Counted from the first letter of the stretch, positions 1 to 10,047 are shown. The stretch: DNA of 64,000 nucleotides from JAFKFJ01 sp963786445 (GCA_963786445.1 CAWAZU010000018.1:33372-97371); one strand, 5' to 3'. The notes: generated by a model from the letters alone, not told the origin. A program made the numbers and translations.

Positions 1-1365
<1,365 letters not shown>

Positions 1366-1396
1366 TGCGGCACGTCGCATCCGCTGCGGCGACGCC

Positions 1397-1969
1397 ATGA
1401 GCCTCGCCACGCAGGAGCCGGTCGCGCGCGTCGGCGTCACCGTGACGTTCCTGCGCATGGACCACCCACCCGCCGATCCGCCGCCGCCGTTCCGGCACGG
1501 CGCCGTCGTCAGGCGCGAGCGCTGGTGCAGCGTCGAGCAGTATCGCTTCCTCTACGGCGCCGTCGGCGAGCCGTATGTCTGGTGGCTGCGACGCATCATG
1601 CCGGATCACCAGCTCGCCGCCATGCTGCGCGACCCGCGCATCGCCATCCACGTGCTGACGCTCGACGGCGAACCGGCCGGATTCTACGAGCTCGACCGCA
1701 CGCCGTGGCCGCTGGTGAACCTGAGCTATTTCGGGCTGATGCCGCACGCGGTCGGGCGCGGCCTCGGCTATGCCTTCCTGCGCCACGCGGTCGCGACCGT
1801 CTGGGGCATGGGGCCGCGCGCGATGACGGTGAACACCTGCACCGCCGACCATCCCCGCGCCCTGCCGACCTATCTGCGCGCCGGCTTCCACAAGGTGCGC
1901 GAGGTCAAGGAAGTGTGGAACGTGCCGCTCCGCCTCGGCCTGCCGATCCCGGAGCGGCTGCTGCTCTGA
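1397..1969 (+). CDS. GNAT family N-acetyltransferase
   Basis: Probable acetyl-CoA-dependent N-acetyltransferase of 190 residues; the acceptor is unknown. The acetyl-CoA pyrophosphate loop is visible as GRGLGYAF near residues 120-127, preceded by the beta-strand NLSYFGL and followed by VNTCTADHPRAL and YLRAGF, the usual motif B order for the fold. There is no signal peptide or membrane segment, so it should be cytosolic. It starts 31 bases after the rpoD stop, and the ribosome binding site before the chosen ATG is weak, so a slightly later start is possible. The family is clear from the motif A loop; the substrate cannot be inferred from the context. Confidence 0.85.
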   Translation: MSLATQEPVARVGVTVTFLRMDHPPADPPPPFRHGAVVRRERWCSVEQYRFLYGAVGEPYVWWLRRIMPDHQLAAMLRDPRIAIHVLTLDGEPAGFYELDRTPWPLVNLSYFGLMPHAVGRGLGYAFLRHAVATVWGMGPRAMTVNTCTADHPRALPTYLRAGFHKVREVKEVWNVPLRLGLPIPERLLL

Positions 1970-2014
1970 ACCGCGGCGGACGTCCGTGCGGACCCGTGCG
2001 CGGCGGCGCCGCCG

Positions 2015-3163
2015 CTAGCCTTCGAGGAAATGCCCGATCGCTCGCAGATGCGGCACGTCGTCGCAGACGATTTTCGTGATCGCCAGCATTGGCACCGCCA
2101 GCACCGCGCCCGGCACGCCCCACATCCAGTACCAGAACACCAGCGCCAGCACGAGCGCCACCGGGTTGATGGTGAAGCGGCGCGCCAGCAGCATCGGCGT
2201 CACCGCCTCGCCCTCGACCAGATGGATCAGCAGATAGAGGCCCGCCGGCAGCAGCGCCGCCCAGCCCGGCCCGAGGGCCAGCACGCCGACGAACGCGAAC
2301 AGCACCACGCCGACCAGCGGGCCGAGGATCGGCACGAAGTTCAGCCCGAAAGCCGCCGCGCCCCACAGCGGCGCATCCGGCACGCCGCAGCCCAACATCA
2401 CGCTCGCCGTCGCCAGCCCCACGACCAGGTTGATGGCGCTGATGGCGACGAGATAGGCTGACAGGTCGCGCTGCACGTGCAGCGAGATTTCCACCGCGCG
2501 GCGCTTGTCCTTGAACCGCGGCAGGATCTCCACCACCCGCCGCAGGAACGTCTCGCCCGACACGAGCACGTAGAACAGCACCAGCAGCGTGGTGAAGAAC
2601 CCGGCGGCGACGGCGCGGGTGCCGCTGAACAGCGTGTCGAACAGAGTGACGAAGCGCACCGGCGTCGCCGACGCGACCGGCGCGGTTTCCGCGCTGGCGC
2701 CCTGAATCTGCGAGAGCGCCGCATTGAGCGCAGCCATCGGGCGCGCGAGGAACTTCAGCTCCTTTTCGAGGCGCGGGATCGCCTGGGGCAGCTTTCGTGC
2801 CCAGTCTTCGGCCGACCCGCTGATCATCAGACCGAAACCGATCAGCACCGCGATCACCAGCAGGATGCAAATGAGCGCGCACAGGACGCGCGGCAGGCCC
2901 AGCCGCTCGCCGGTGTGCATCACCGGTTGCAGCAGCAGGTTGAGCACGAGGGCGAGCACGATCGGCAGCACGATGTCGCTCGCAACATAAAGTGCCGCGA
3001 GGCTCGCGAGTGCGAACAACCCGCCGAGAAACACCGTGCGGGCATCGTCGGGCAGCGGCATCTCCGGGCGTGCCGCCTCCTGCGCCGCGGCGGTGGTGAC
3101 GGCGGCATCGACGAGGTCTTCAGCGACGGCGTCCGCCGGCGGCTCCGCGATGATGCCGGACAT
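2015..3163 (-). CDS. AI-2E family transporter (PerM/TqsA type membrane protein)
   Basis: Inner-membrane permease of the AI-2E/UPF0118 family, 382 residues. A cytosolic N-terminus of about 40 residues is followed by hydrophobic helices near 45-90, then a more polar linker with an amphipathic segment (around residues 95-150), and a cluster of helices in the second half. The family's conserved stretch is recognisable as FGLNFVPILGPLVG, along with a late GVPGAVLAVPMLAITK segment. Family members export small molecules or act as ion antiporters, and the substrate here is unknown. It lies convergent to the acetyltransferase gene and downstream of a DUF1194 gene on the same strand, with which it may be co-transcribed (27-base gap). 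Confidence 0.9.
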   Translation of the reverse strand: MSGIIAEPPADAVAEDLVDAAVTTAAAQEAARPEMPLPDDARTVFLGGLFALASLAALYVASDIVLPIVLALVLNLLLQPVMHTGERLGLPRVLCALICILLVIAVLIGFGLMISGSAEDWARKLPQAIPRLEKELKFLARPMAALNAALSQIQGASAETAPVASATPVRFVTLFDTLFSGTRAVAAGFFTTLLVLFYVLVSGETFLRRVVEILPRFKDKRRAVEISLHVQRDLSAYLVAISAINLVVGLATASVMLGCGVPDAPLWGAAAFGLNFVPILGPLVGVVLFAFVGVLALGPGWAALLPAGLYLLIHLVEGEAVTPMLLARRFTINPVALVLALVFWYWMWGVPGAVLAVPMLAITKIVCDDVPHLRAIGHFLEG

Positions 3164-3190
3164 CCGCGCTCCGATATGTTTGCCCGGCTT

Positions 3191-3829
3191 CTACGCGCGG
3201 CGCACCGCGGGGTTCGGGGCCACCGCGGCGATTTCGCGCTGCAGTTTCTGGCGCATGGCGTCGGCGAAGGCGGCGTAGTCGGGGCAGGGCAGGGCGAACG
3301 CGCCCGGCCCGCCGATCACCTCGCGCGTGTAGCTCTCCACCAGGTCGGGTTCCTCGTGCAGCACGCACAGGCCGTTGATGGTGACGCCGTCCGCCACCAG
3401 CCGGTCGCGGATCGGCCCCGGCGCCGGCCCATCATTGGCCCGCCCGTCGCCCGCCACGTCGATCACCCGCCGCGATGCCGCCGCCGGCAGCGTGGCCAGC
3501 AGCGCCGCGCAGGCCAGCAGCGCCGAGCCGATCGCGGTGGTGCTGCCGGGCACGCTGCGCTCGACGTTCTCCACGTCGGTCGCGAACTGCTCCAGCGTGC
3601 CGGCGCTGTGGATCAGGCTCCAGGCCACACCCACCGCCTGGTCCTCCGGCCCGGAGAACAGCAGCACCGCGCCGAGGCTCGCGCCGTGCGGCCCGCCGGT
3701 GAGGCCGGCCACCACCTCCGGGTCGCGCAGCGCGGCGCCGCAGCCGCCGGCGATCAGGTTGAACTCGTCGAACGTGACGCTGGCCGAGCAGTCCAGCACA
3801 ATGGTCAGGGCGAGATCGACAGGCGCCAT
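3191..3829 (-). CDS. DUF1194 (von Willebrand A-like) domain protein
   Basis: A 212-residue protein made almost entirely of a VWA-like fold of the DUF1194 family. The metal-ion-dependent adhesion site starts at LDCSASV near residue 13 (a D-x-S-x-S pattern), with later pieces STTAIGSAL and DVAGDGRAND in the expected order. Family members are usually secreted, with a leader before this point; here the protein starts almost directly at the first strand, so either the true start is upstream or this copy is cytosolic. The bases upstream on this strand run straight into the divergent CoA-transferase gene, which limits room for a leader. The function is unknown; ligand binding is an inference from the fold. 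Confidence 0.82.
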   Translation of the reverse strand: MAPVDLALTIVLDCSASVTFDEFNLIAGGCGAALRDPEVVAGLTGGPHGASLGAVLLFSGPEDQAVGVAWSLIHSAGTLEQFATDVENVERSVPGSTTAIGSALLACAALLATLPAAASRRVIDVAGDGRANDGPAPGPIRDRLVADGVTINGLCVLHEEPDLVESYTREVIGGPGAFALPCPDYAAFADAMRQKLQREIAAVAPNPAVRRA

Positions 3830-3876
3830 GCCGCGTCTGCTACGCTCGGCGCGCGGCGAGCGGAAGGGAGGAACGC

Positions 3877-5070
3877 ATGACGGAGACGGTGGAACGGCCC
3901 CTGCCGCTGGCGCGGATCACGGTGCTCGACCTGACGCTGGCGCGCGCCGGGCCGACCGCGGTGCGGCACCTGGCCGACTGGGGCGCGCAGGTGATCCGCA
4001 TCGAGCCGCCCGCCGCCGCCGGCGAGGACATCGCGGGCGAGCGCGACGGGCCGGATTTCCAGAACCTGCACCGCAACAAGCGCGCGATCCGCCTCGACCT
4101 GAAGGCCGAGGAGGGCCACGCCGCGTTCATGCGGCTGGCCGCGCGCGCCGACGTGGTGGTGGAGAACATGCGCGCTTCCGTAAAGCACCGGCTCGGCGTC
4201 GCCTATGACGATGTGCGGGCGGTCAATCCGCGCATCGTCTATGGCAGCATCAGCGGCTTCGGGCAGGACGGGCCGTATGCCGCACGCGCCGGCGTCGATC
4301 AGATCGCGCAGGGGCTGGGCGGGCTGATGTCGATCACCGGCCTGCCCGGTCAGGGGCCGGTGCGCGTCGGCATCCCCATCGCCGACCTGACCGCGGGCAA
4401 TCTGCTGGCGCTCGGCATCATGGTGGCGCTGTTCGAGCGCGAGGCCACAGGTGTCGGCCGCTGGGTGCAGACCTCGCTGCTGGAGTCGCAGGTCTTCATG
4501 CTGGATTTCCAGGCGGCGCGCTGGCTGATCGCCGGCGAGGTGGCGGGGCAGGCGGGCAACGACCATCCGACCTCGATCCCGACCGGGGTGTTCCCGGCCA
4601 GCGACGGCCCGATCAACCTTGCCGCCAGTTCCGGCCGGCAATGGGCGCGGTTCTGCGCCACACTGGGCCGCCGCGACTGGGCCGAGCACCCGCAATGGCG
4701 CACCCAGAAAGGCCGCAGCGCCGACCGCGCCGCGCTCAATGCGGCGATCGCCGAAGTGACGCGCACGCGCAGCGTCGCCGAATGGATCGACCTGTTCGGG
4801 CAGGCCGGCATCCCCTGTGGCCCGATCAACACCATCGACCAGGTGTTCGCCGATCCGCAGGTGCGGCATCTCGGCATCGCGCGGCCGGTCGTGCATCCGC
4901 GGCTCGGCCCGCAGCGCCTGGTCGGCTCGGCGCTGACGCTGGCGGGGGTGGCGAAGGATTTCCGTAATGCCGCCCCCGATGCCGCCGCCGACACCGATGC
5001 GGTGCTGCGCGAGGTCGGCTACGACGAGGCCGGGATCGCGGCGCTGCGGGCACGGGGGGTGGCGGGATGA
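3877..5070 (+). CDS. CaiB/BaiF family CoA-transferase
   Basis: Class III CoA-transferase of 397 residues that moves CoA between organic acids. The N-terminal part shows the family pattern: VLDLTLARAGP, DWGAQVIRIE, then the nucleotide/CoA-binding LHRNKRAIRLDLK, and the catalytic-region pattern NPRIVYGSISGFGQDGPYA. The usual catalytic aspartate falls in GVDQIAQGLGG near residue 150. The length is typical. A GGGAGGAA ribosome binding site precedes the ATG. Its TGA stop overlaps the ATG of the enoyl-CoA hydratase gene (ATGA), so the two are translationally coupled. Together they suggest activation and hydration of an organic acid as its CoA ester, with the precise substrate unknown. Confidence 0.93.
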   Translation: MTETVERPLPLARITVLDLTLARAGPTAVRHLADWGAQVIRIEPPAAAGEDIAGERDGPDFQNLHRNKRAIRLDLKAEEGHAAFMRLAARADVVVENMRASVKHRLGVAYDDVRAVNPRIVYGSISGFGQDGPYAARAGVDQIAQGLGGLMSITGLPGQGPVRVGIPIADLTAGNLLALGIMVALFEREATGVGRWVQTSLLESQVFMLDFQAARWLIAGEVAGQAGNDHPTSIPTGVFPASDGPINLAASSGRQWARFCATLGRRDWAEHPQWRTQKGRSADRAALNAAIAEVTRTRSVAEWIDLFGQAGIPCGPINTIDQVFADPQVRHLGIARPVVHPRLGPQRLVGSALTLAGVAKDFRNAAPDAAADTDAVLREVGYDEAGIAALRARGVAG

Positions 5071-5840
5071 ATTTCGCCGACGGCAAGATCCTGCTCGACA
5101 CCGACAGCGGCGTGGCGCTGGTCACCATCAACAACCCCGACAAGCGCAACGCCATGTCGCTCGACATGTGGGACGGGCTGGTCGCGGCGCTGGACGCGCT
5201 GGCGGCGGATGCCTCGGTGCGGGTGCTGGTGCTGACCGGCGCCGGGCCGAAAGCGTTCGTCTCCGGCGCCGACATCAGCCAGTTCGACGCGGCGCGCGCC
5301 GACGCCGCGGCGCAGCGCGACTACGATCGCCGCACCGGCGCGGCGCGGGCGCGGCTGGCGGCGTTTCCGCTGCCGGTGATCGCGCGCATCCGTGGCTTCT
5401 GCCTCGGCGGCGGGCTGGCGCTGGCGTTGCAGGCCGACCTGCGCATCGCCGCCGAGGATTCGGAATTCGGCATCCCGGCGGCGCGCCTCGGGCTTGCCTA
5501 CGGCGCCGAACTGGTGCGCCAGCTGGTGCGCGTGGTGGGGCCGGCGCATGCGCGGATGCTGCTCTACACCGGCAGCCGCGTGCCGGCCCGCGAGGCGGAG
5601 CGGATCGGTCTGGTCAACCAGGTGGTCGCCGACGGCGACCTGTCCGACACGGTGCTCGATCTCGCGCGCACCATCGCCGACAACGCGCCGCTGTCGGTGC
5701 GGGCGGCGAAGCTGGCGGTGGCGGAGACCGATCCGGCCGCCACCGAGGCGGCGATCGCCGCCTGCTTCGACAGCGAGGATTACCGCGAGGGCCGCACCGC
5801 CTTCGCCGAAAAGCGGACGCCGCGGTTCCGTGGGCGCTAG
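5067..5840 (+). CDS. Enoyl-CoA hydratase/isomerase family protein
   Basis: Crotonase-fold enzyme of 257 residues. The first oxyanion-hole segment is GPKAFVSGADISQF (around residues 60-75) and the second is IRGFCLGGGLALALQADLRIA (around 108-128). The catalytic glutamate expected at the end of this region is visible in the GAELVRQLVRVVG segment. Cytosolic. It overlaps the preceding CoA-transferase gene by four bases and its own stop overlaps the next gene's GTG start, so three genes form one transcription unit. The pairing with a CaiB-type transferase suggests catabolism of a branched or unusual acyl-CoA; the exact substrate cannot be read from the sequence. Confidence 0.92.
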   Translation: MNFADGKILLDTDSGVALVTINNPDKRNAMSLDMWDGLVAALDALAADASVRVLVLTGAGPKAFVSGADISQFDAARADAAAQRDYDRRTGAARARLAAFPLPVIARIRGFCLGGGLALALQADLRIAAEDSEFGIPAARLGLAYGAELVRQLVRVVGPAHARMLLYTGSRVPAREAERIGLVNQVVADGDLSDTVLDLARTIADNAPLSVRAAKLAVAETDPAATEAAIAACFDSEDYREGRTAFAEKRTPRFRGR

Positions 5841-6489
5841 TGCCGGCGCGCCGCTCCCGCTGCTGGTCGGCACCGGGTTCCTGCTCGGCTGGTCGGTGGC
5901 CTGGCCGCCCGGCCCGATCAACGCCGAGATCGCGCGCCGCTGCCTGGCGCGCGGGTTCTGGGCCGGGTTCGGGCTGCTGCTCGGCGCCGTCACCGGCGAC
6001 ACGATCTGGGCGCTGCTGGTGGCGCTCGGCGTCGGCGCCGTGCTCACCCGTCCGCTGCTGCACCTGGCACTCGGGGTCGTCAGCATCGCGCTGTTGCTGG
6101 CGCTCGCCGCGGTGTTCCTGCGCGGCGCCTGGCGCGACTTGCGCGCCCCGCCGGGCGCCGCTGCGCCGCCGGTGCGCTTCGACAGCACCCGCGCGAGCTA
6201 CGCGCTCGGCGCCACCATGGCCCTGACCAGCCCGTGGAACGTCGCCTTCTGGCTGGCCGCGGTCGGGCAGCCGGAGCTGACGCGCTATGGTGTGGCGGCG
6301 CTGCTGGTGGTGGCCGCCTCGGTGATCGTCGGCGCCCTCGCCTGGGGGCTGCTGTGGTCCGCCGCCGTGGTGCTGCTGCGCCGCCGCGCCGCCGGGCGCG
6401 GCTGGGCCGTCGCGGTCAAGACCCTGACCGGCGCACTGATGCTGTATTTCGCGCTTCGCTCGGCCGCAGCGCTTATGACGGCCTCGTGA
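5830..6489 (+). CDS. LysE family translocator
   Basis: Membrane exporter of 219 residues related to LysE/RhtB amino-acid efflux proteins. It has about six hydrophobic helices, the family signature PPGPINAEIARRCLARGF near residue 30, the second-helix LLLGAVTGDTIWALLVALG and a late LTSPWNVAFWLAAVG segment. I chose the GTG at 5830 because it overlaps the end of the hydratase frame and puts the first helix at the expected distance from the N-terminus; there is no better in-frame start nearer the helix. The substrate may be an amino acid or a related metabolite of the CoA-linked pathway upstream, but this is inference. Confidence 0.87.
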   Translation: MGASAGAPLPLLVGTGFLLGWSVAWPPGPINAEIARRCLARGFWAGFGLLLGAVTGDTIWALLVALGVGAVLTRPLLHLALGVVSIALLLALAAVFLRGAWRDLRAPPGAAAPPVRFDSTRASYALGATMALTSPWNVAFWLAAVGQPELTRYGVAALLVVAASVIVGALAWGLLWSAAVVLLRRRAAGRGWAVAVKTLTGALMLYFALRSAAALMTAS

Positions 6490-6567
6490 TCGAGCGACGA
6501 ATTGGGATTCCGAAACGGGTCCGACATGTGATTTGTAGGACTCCGGCTGAAAAACCGGAGGACTCCG

Positions 6568-6996
6568 ATGAGCCGACGCCAAGGACAACCCTACCCGCAG
6601 GATTTGCGCAAGCAGGTCCTGGCGGCCCTCGATGGCGGCATGCCGGTGCGCGAGGTGGCGACCCTGTTCGGGGTCAGCATCTCGTGGATCTACAAGGCGC
6701 GCGCCCGCAAGCGGCTGACCGGCGAGACCGGGCCGCGGGTGCCCGCCAACCGGCCGGTGCCCAAGCTCGCGCCCTATTACGAGGCGATCCGCGCCGAGGC
6801 CGAGCGCCGGCCGCGCGCCACGCTGCACGAACTGCGCGCCTGGCTGCAGGAGGCGCACGGCGTCTCGGTCAGCGTCGCGGTGCTGTGGACCACGCTGCAG
6901 CGGCTGGGCGTGCCGCTGAAGCAGAGCCGCATCCTGCGCTGGACCCGCCCGGTGCGCTCCATCGCCGCCGCCGCTCCGTCCGCCGCCGCGCCCTGA
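6568..6996 (+). CDS. IS630-type transposase N-terminal protein (DDE domain missing)
   Basis: A 142-residue protein that looks like the first half of an IS630-family transposase. A helix-turn-helix (EVATLFGVSISWIYKARARK, around residues 28-47) is followed by the linker GPRVPANRPVPKLAPYYEAI and a second winged-helix region (ATLHELRAWLQEAHGVSVSVAVLWTTLQRLGV). In intact elements the protein then continues into a DDE catalytic domain; here the sequence after LKQSRILRW changes into a low-complexity Ala/Pro tail and stops four bases before the convergent YihY gene. No terminal inverted repeats or target duplication were found. It is therefore either a remnant or a retained DNA-binding protein. A short inverted repeat (CTCCGG/CCGGAG) sits just before its ATG. 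Confidence 0.75.
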   Translation: MSRRQGQPYPQDLRKQVLAALDGGMPVREVATLFGVSISWIYKARARKRLTGETGPRVPANRPVPKLAPYYEAIRAEAERRPRATLHELRAWLQEAHGVSVSVAVLWTTLQRLGVPLKQSRILRWTRPVRSIAAAAPSAAAP

Positions 6997-6999
6997 GGC

Positions 7000-8019
7000 T
7001 CAGTCCTCGGCGACGTGGTCGGCCACGAAGGCGCCGCGCTCGCCCATCGGGCGCGGACCGCCTTCGGTGGTGTCTGCTTCGGTCTGCAGCTCCAGCTCGG
7101 CGTTCAGTTCGGCGCCGAGCAGCACCGCGTACGCCGTCACCCAGAACCACAGCATGATGCCGGCGACCGCGCCCAGCGGGCCATAGGTCGTGCTGAAGCT
7201 TGTCAGGCGCTGCACGTAGAATGTGAACAGCACCGAGGCGACCAGCCACAGCACCGTCGCCAGCACCGAGCCGGGGGTGATCCAGTGCCATCGCGCCATG
7301 CGCCGTGACGGCCCGAAGCGGTAGAGCACCGACAGCGCCGACAGCACGAACAGGACCAGGGCCGCGAACGAGCCGAGCTGCACCAGCCCCCGCGTGTGCG
7401 CCGACAGGCCGACGAACGAGATCACCGCCGGCAGCAGCACCAGGATCGCCAGGCAGAAAACGGCGCCGACGATCGCCGCCAGCGTCATCACCAGCCCGAT
7501 CGCCTGGAAGCGCAGCATGCCGCGCTGCTCCTGCTCCTCGTAGGCGAGCGTGAGCGCCGACAGCAGCGATTTCGTGCCGGTCGAGGCGCTCCACAGCGTA
7601 ATCCCGGTGCTGATCACCAGCGAGACGCCGAGCGTTGTCGAGCGGTGGGAGACCAGCGTTCGCACCTGGTCGGAGATCATGGCGAAGGCGGCCGCCGGCA
7701 CCAGGTGGCGGATGTTCTGCAGCTGTGGCTCGACCGTGTCGGGGTTGAACGCCAGTCCGTACAGCGAGATCAGCGTGCTGAGGGCGGGGAACAGCGACAG
7801 TGTCGCCCAGAACGCGCAGCCGGAGGCGCTGAGCGACACCCGGTCGGACGCCGCCTCGCGGAACACGCGCCGCAACACTTGCAGCCAGCCGCGCCAGGGG
7901 ATGCGCGTCGGTCGCGTGGCCGTGCGGCCGAGGGCGCGGGACTGCCCTTCGGCCGGCGGCCTATGTCTGCCGCGGCGGCTCGCGGGACCGGCTCGGGTCG
8001 GGTTCGTCGCGTCGGCCAT
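7000..8019 (-). CDS. YihY/virulence factor BrkB family membrane protein
   Basis: Integral membrane protein of 339 residues, YihY family, with about six helices. A basic, low-complexity N-terminus of roughly 50 residues precedes the conserved start of the domain (DRVSLSASGCAFWATLSLFPAL). Later segments SASTGTKSLLSALTLAYEE and TYGPLGAVAGIMLWFWVTAY match the family's most conserved blocks. The C-terminal tail is cytosolic and acidic. The frame is open further upstream, but the ATG at 8019 is the best start because the residues before it are unlike the family. Its biochemical role is not established; members were once misassigned as RNase BN. Confidence 0.9.
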   Translation of the reverse strand: MADATNPTRAGPASRRGRHRPPAEGQSRALGRTATRPTRIPWRGWLQVLRRVFREAASDRVSLSASGCAFWATLSLFPALSTLISLYGLAFNPDTVEPQLQNIRHLVPAAAFAMISDQVRTLVSHRSTTLGVSLVISTGITLWSASTGTKSLLSALTLAYEEQEQRGMLRFQAIGLVMTLAAIVGAVFCLAILVLLPAVISFVGLSAHTRGLVQLGSFAALVLFVLSALSVLYRFGPSRRMARWHWITPGSVLATVLWLVASVLFTFYVQRLTSFSTTYGPLGAVAGIMLWFWVTAYAVLLGAELNAELELQTEADTTEGGPRPMGERGAFVADHVAED

Positions 8020-8245
8020 GGCCGTGGCTCGCTGTGCGGCGGGGTGCCGGTCGAACGCAAGCCGTCGCCCGACGGTTGCCCCCAGCGTATCCCAGCCCGC
8101 CGCCCGGCACGCCTCCCCGGCGGCCGGTGCCGAAAATATCGCTTGCGCCGGGGGGGTGGGGGTCCTATGTGGCGAAACACGCAGCAACGCACGTGCCTCT
8201 GGCCCCTTGGGTTACGCAACGACGTCAAGCGTTCTGGCAATCCGG

Positions 8246-8329
8246 GTCCCGGCGTCTCGCCGGGACAGTTCGTTTGGTCGCTGGTTCGTTCGACCGTTTC
8301 GCAACTGCGCCCGTCGCCTCATTCAGGCG
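8246..8329 (+). promoter_or_regulatory. Leader with two hairpins upstream of the decarboxylase gene
   Basis: The 337 bases from 8020 to 8356 contain no gene. They separate the divergent YihY gene from the decarboxylase. Two inverted repeats stand out. The first is GTCCCGGCG (8246-8254), a three-base loop, and CGCCGGGAC (8258-8266), a perfect 9-bp stem. The second is CGCCT (8315-8319), loop CATTC, AGGCG (8325-8329), ending 12 bases before the GGGGGAGAG ribosome binding site. Neither is followed by a T-run, so they are not ordinary terminators. A regulatory leader is possible, since polyamine enzymes are often controlled at this level, but no uORF or known riboswitch was recognised. Confidence 0.4.
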
Positions 8330-8356
8330 GGCGTCTCAACTGGGGGAGAGCGCGCG

Positions 8357-9487
8357 ATGACTCCGAAAATCGCCCGTTTCCTGGCCGATCAGCTTCCGGC
8401 GACGCCCTGCCTGGTGCTGGACGTGGACCGCGTGGAGCAGAATTTCCGGACGTTGCAGGCGGCACTGCCGCTTGCGCGCATCTACTACGCCGTGAAAGCC
8501 AATCCGGCGCCGCAGGTGCTGGAGCGGCTGGTCGCGATCGGCAGCCGGTTCGACGCCGCCAGCGCCGAGGAGGTCGAGGCGTGCCTGGACGCCGGCGCGC
8601 TTCCGGCGGCGATCAGTTTCGGCAACACGATCAAGAAGGCGACCGCCATCGCCCGCGCCCGCAAGGCCGGCGTGTCGCTGTTCGCCTTCGACTCCGAAGA
8701 GGAGCTGGAGAAGCTGGCCCGCCATGCGCCGGGCAGCCGCGTCTATTGCCGCATCATGGTCGAGAACGCCGGCGCCGACTGGCCGCTGTCGCGCAAGTTC
8801 GGCACCGATGTCGCGAGCGCGCGGGACCTCATGCTGCGCGCGGGCGAGCTTGGCCTCGACCCGTACGGGCTGTCGTTCCATGTCGGCAGCCAGCAGACCG
8901 ACCCGGCGAGCTATCAGCTTGCGATCGGAAAAGTGGCGATGCTGTTCACCGACCTCCGCGAGGCCGGGGTCAAGCTGCGCATGGTCAATCTCGGCGGCGG
9001 CTTTCCGGTGCGCTATCGCGACGAGGTGCCCGACATCGACGCGTTCGGCAACGCCATCATGGGCGCGATGACGCGCGCCTTCGGCAACGACCTGCCGGAG
9101 ATGCTGATCGAGCCGGGCCGCTTCATCGTCGGCGACGCCGGCGTGGTCAGCGCCGAGGTCGTGCTGGTCAGCCGCCGCGGCAAGGACGATCCGGTGCGCT
9201 GGGTCTATCTCGACATCGGCCGCTTCGGCGGGCTGGCGGAGACCGAGGGCGAGGCGATCAAGTACCGCATCACGACGCCGCATGACGGCGGCCCGACCGG
9301 CCCGGTCGCGGTCGCCGGCCCGACCTGCGACGGGGCGGACGTGCTCTACCAGCGCAGCAACTACCGCCTGCCGCTGGCGCTGAGCGGCGGCGACAAGGTC
9401 GAACTGCTGGCCACCGGCGCCTACGTGACGACCTATGCCAGCCAGCGGTTCAACGGCTTCGCGCCGCTGGCCGAGCATTACGTCTGA
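8357..9487 (+). CDS. Ornithine/lysine-type decarboxylase (PLP fold III)
   Basis: Alanine-racemase-fold PLP decarboxylase of 376 residues, eukaryotic-type ornithine decarboxylase family, which makes putrescine (or cadaverine) for polyamine synthesis. The PLP lysine is in YYAVKANP near residue 46. HVGSQ (near 176) and the glycine-rich phosphate loop NLGGGFP (near 214) follow, then EPGRFIVGDAG, and the C-terminal active-site cysteine motif GPTCDGADVLY (near 320). The ATG at 8357 follows a strong GGGGGAGAG site, so earlier in-frame codons are not needed. Ornithine versus lysine preference cannot be fixed from the sequence. The gene is transcribed alone, behind a hairpin-rich leader. Confidence 0.92.
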   Translation: MTPKIARFLADQLPATPCLVLDVDRVEQNFRTLQAALPLARIYYAVKANPAPQVLERLVAIGSRFDAASAEEVEACLDAGALPAAISFGNTIKKATAIARARKAGVSLFAFDSEEELEKLARHAPGSRVYCRIMVENAGADWPLSRKFGTDVASARDLMLRAGELGLDPYGLSFHVGSQQTDPASYQLAIGKVAMLFTDLREAGVKLRMVNLGGGFPVRYRDEVPDIDAFGNAIMGAMTRAFGNDLPEMLIEPGRFIVGDAGVVSAEVVLVSRRGKDDPVRWVYLDIGRFGGLAETEGEAIKYRITTPHDGGPTGPVAVAGPTCDGADVLYQRSNYRLPLALSGGDKVELLATGAYVTTYASQRFNGFAPLAEHYV

Positions 9488-9558
9488 GGCAGCGGCCCGC
9501 TCCCCGAACGGCTCGCCGCCGGCGCCACGCCGGCTCCCGCCACCGCCCCGCTTCCTTG

Positions 9559-9593
9559 CCCCCTCCCCTTGCGGGAGGGGACGGGGGAGGGGG
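9559..9593. repeat. G/C palindromic intergenic element
   Basis: Just after the decarboxylase gene the DNA holds CCCCTCCC...GGGAGGGG with a short TTGC loop, followed by a second GGGGGAGGGG. Similar C-run/G-run palindromes are scattered between genes in many high-GC proteobacteria. It could act as a bidirectional transcription end or be a small non-autonomous repeat. The rest of 9488-9777 shows no gene. Confidence 0.45.
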
Positions 9594-9777
9594 GCCGCCC
9601 GCGGCGTCCGGTCCTGGCCGAGAGCGGACTGGCAGCTTTCGGGCGGAGAGCGCAAAAAGCCGACATCCAGTCGCGGCGCGACAGACGGGCAGATCGCCGC
9701 GGCTCGCAACGCGGGTCGCCGAATGGCCCGTCGAAGCACGAAACGCGCCCCCGAGAAACTTCAAGAAAGCATGCACG

Positions 9778-10017
9778 ATGGTAAAGCGCCGCAAAGAGGA
9801 AGAGATCGTCGGAGTGCTCGAGTTCGAAGGTAGGACCAGCGAGGATTCGGAAGTCATGAAATGGTTGGCCGAGCACAAGGCGCAGAATGGGGGCAAGATC
9901 CGGGTGAGCCGGGGTAGCACGGGCGTCCGAGTGGCATTCAGCAAGGCAGCGGACATGGCGTACTGGCAAGCGCGGTCGGAGCAGGGGGGCAAGGGGAACC
10001 GATCGTCGCGTTCCTGA
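9778..10017 (+). CDS. Small hypothetical protein (79 aa)
   Basis: Unrecognised. A 79-residue, charged, soluble protein that opens MVKRRKEEEIVGVLEF and continues with alternating strand-like stretches (GKIRVSRGSTGVRVAFS). It has no cysteines, signal peptide or membrane segment. I chose the ATG at 9778 because the frame before it is low-complexity. A purine-rich AAGAAAG lies upstream at moderate distance. The next gene begins 30 bases after its stop on the same strand, so the two are probably co-transcribed. Base composition drops here relative to the preceding genes and stays lower until about 15 kb, marking the left end of an accessory island. Confidence 0.55.
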   Translation: MVKRRKEEEIVGVLEFEGRTSEDSEVMKWLAEHKAQNGGKIRVSRGSTGVRVAFSKAADMAYWQARSEQGGKGNRSSRS

Positions 10018-10047
10018 GCCTCATTCAAACCGGAGAGGATATCGGCA

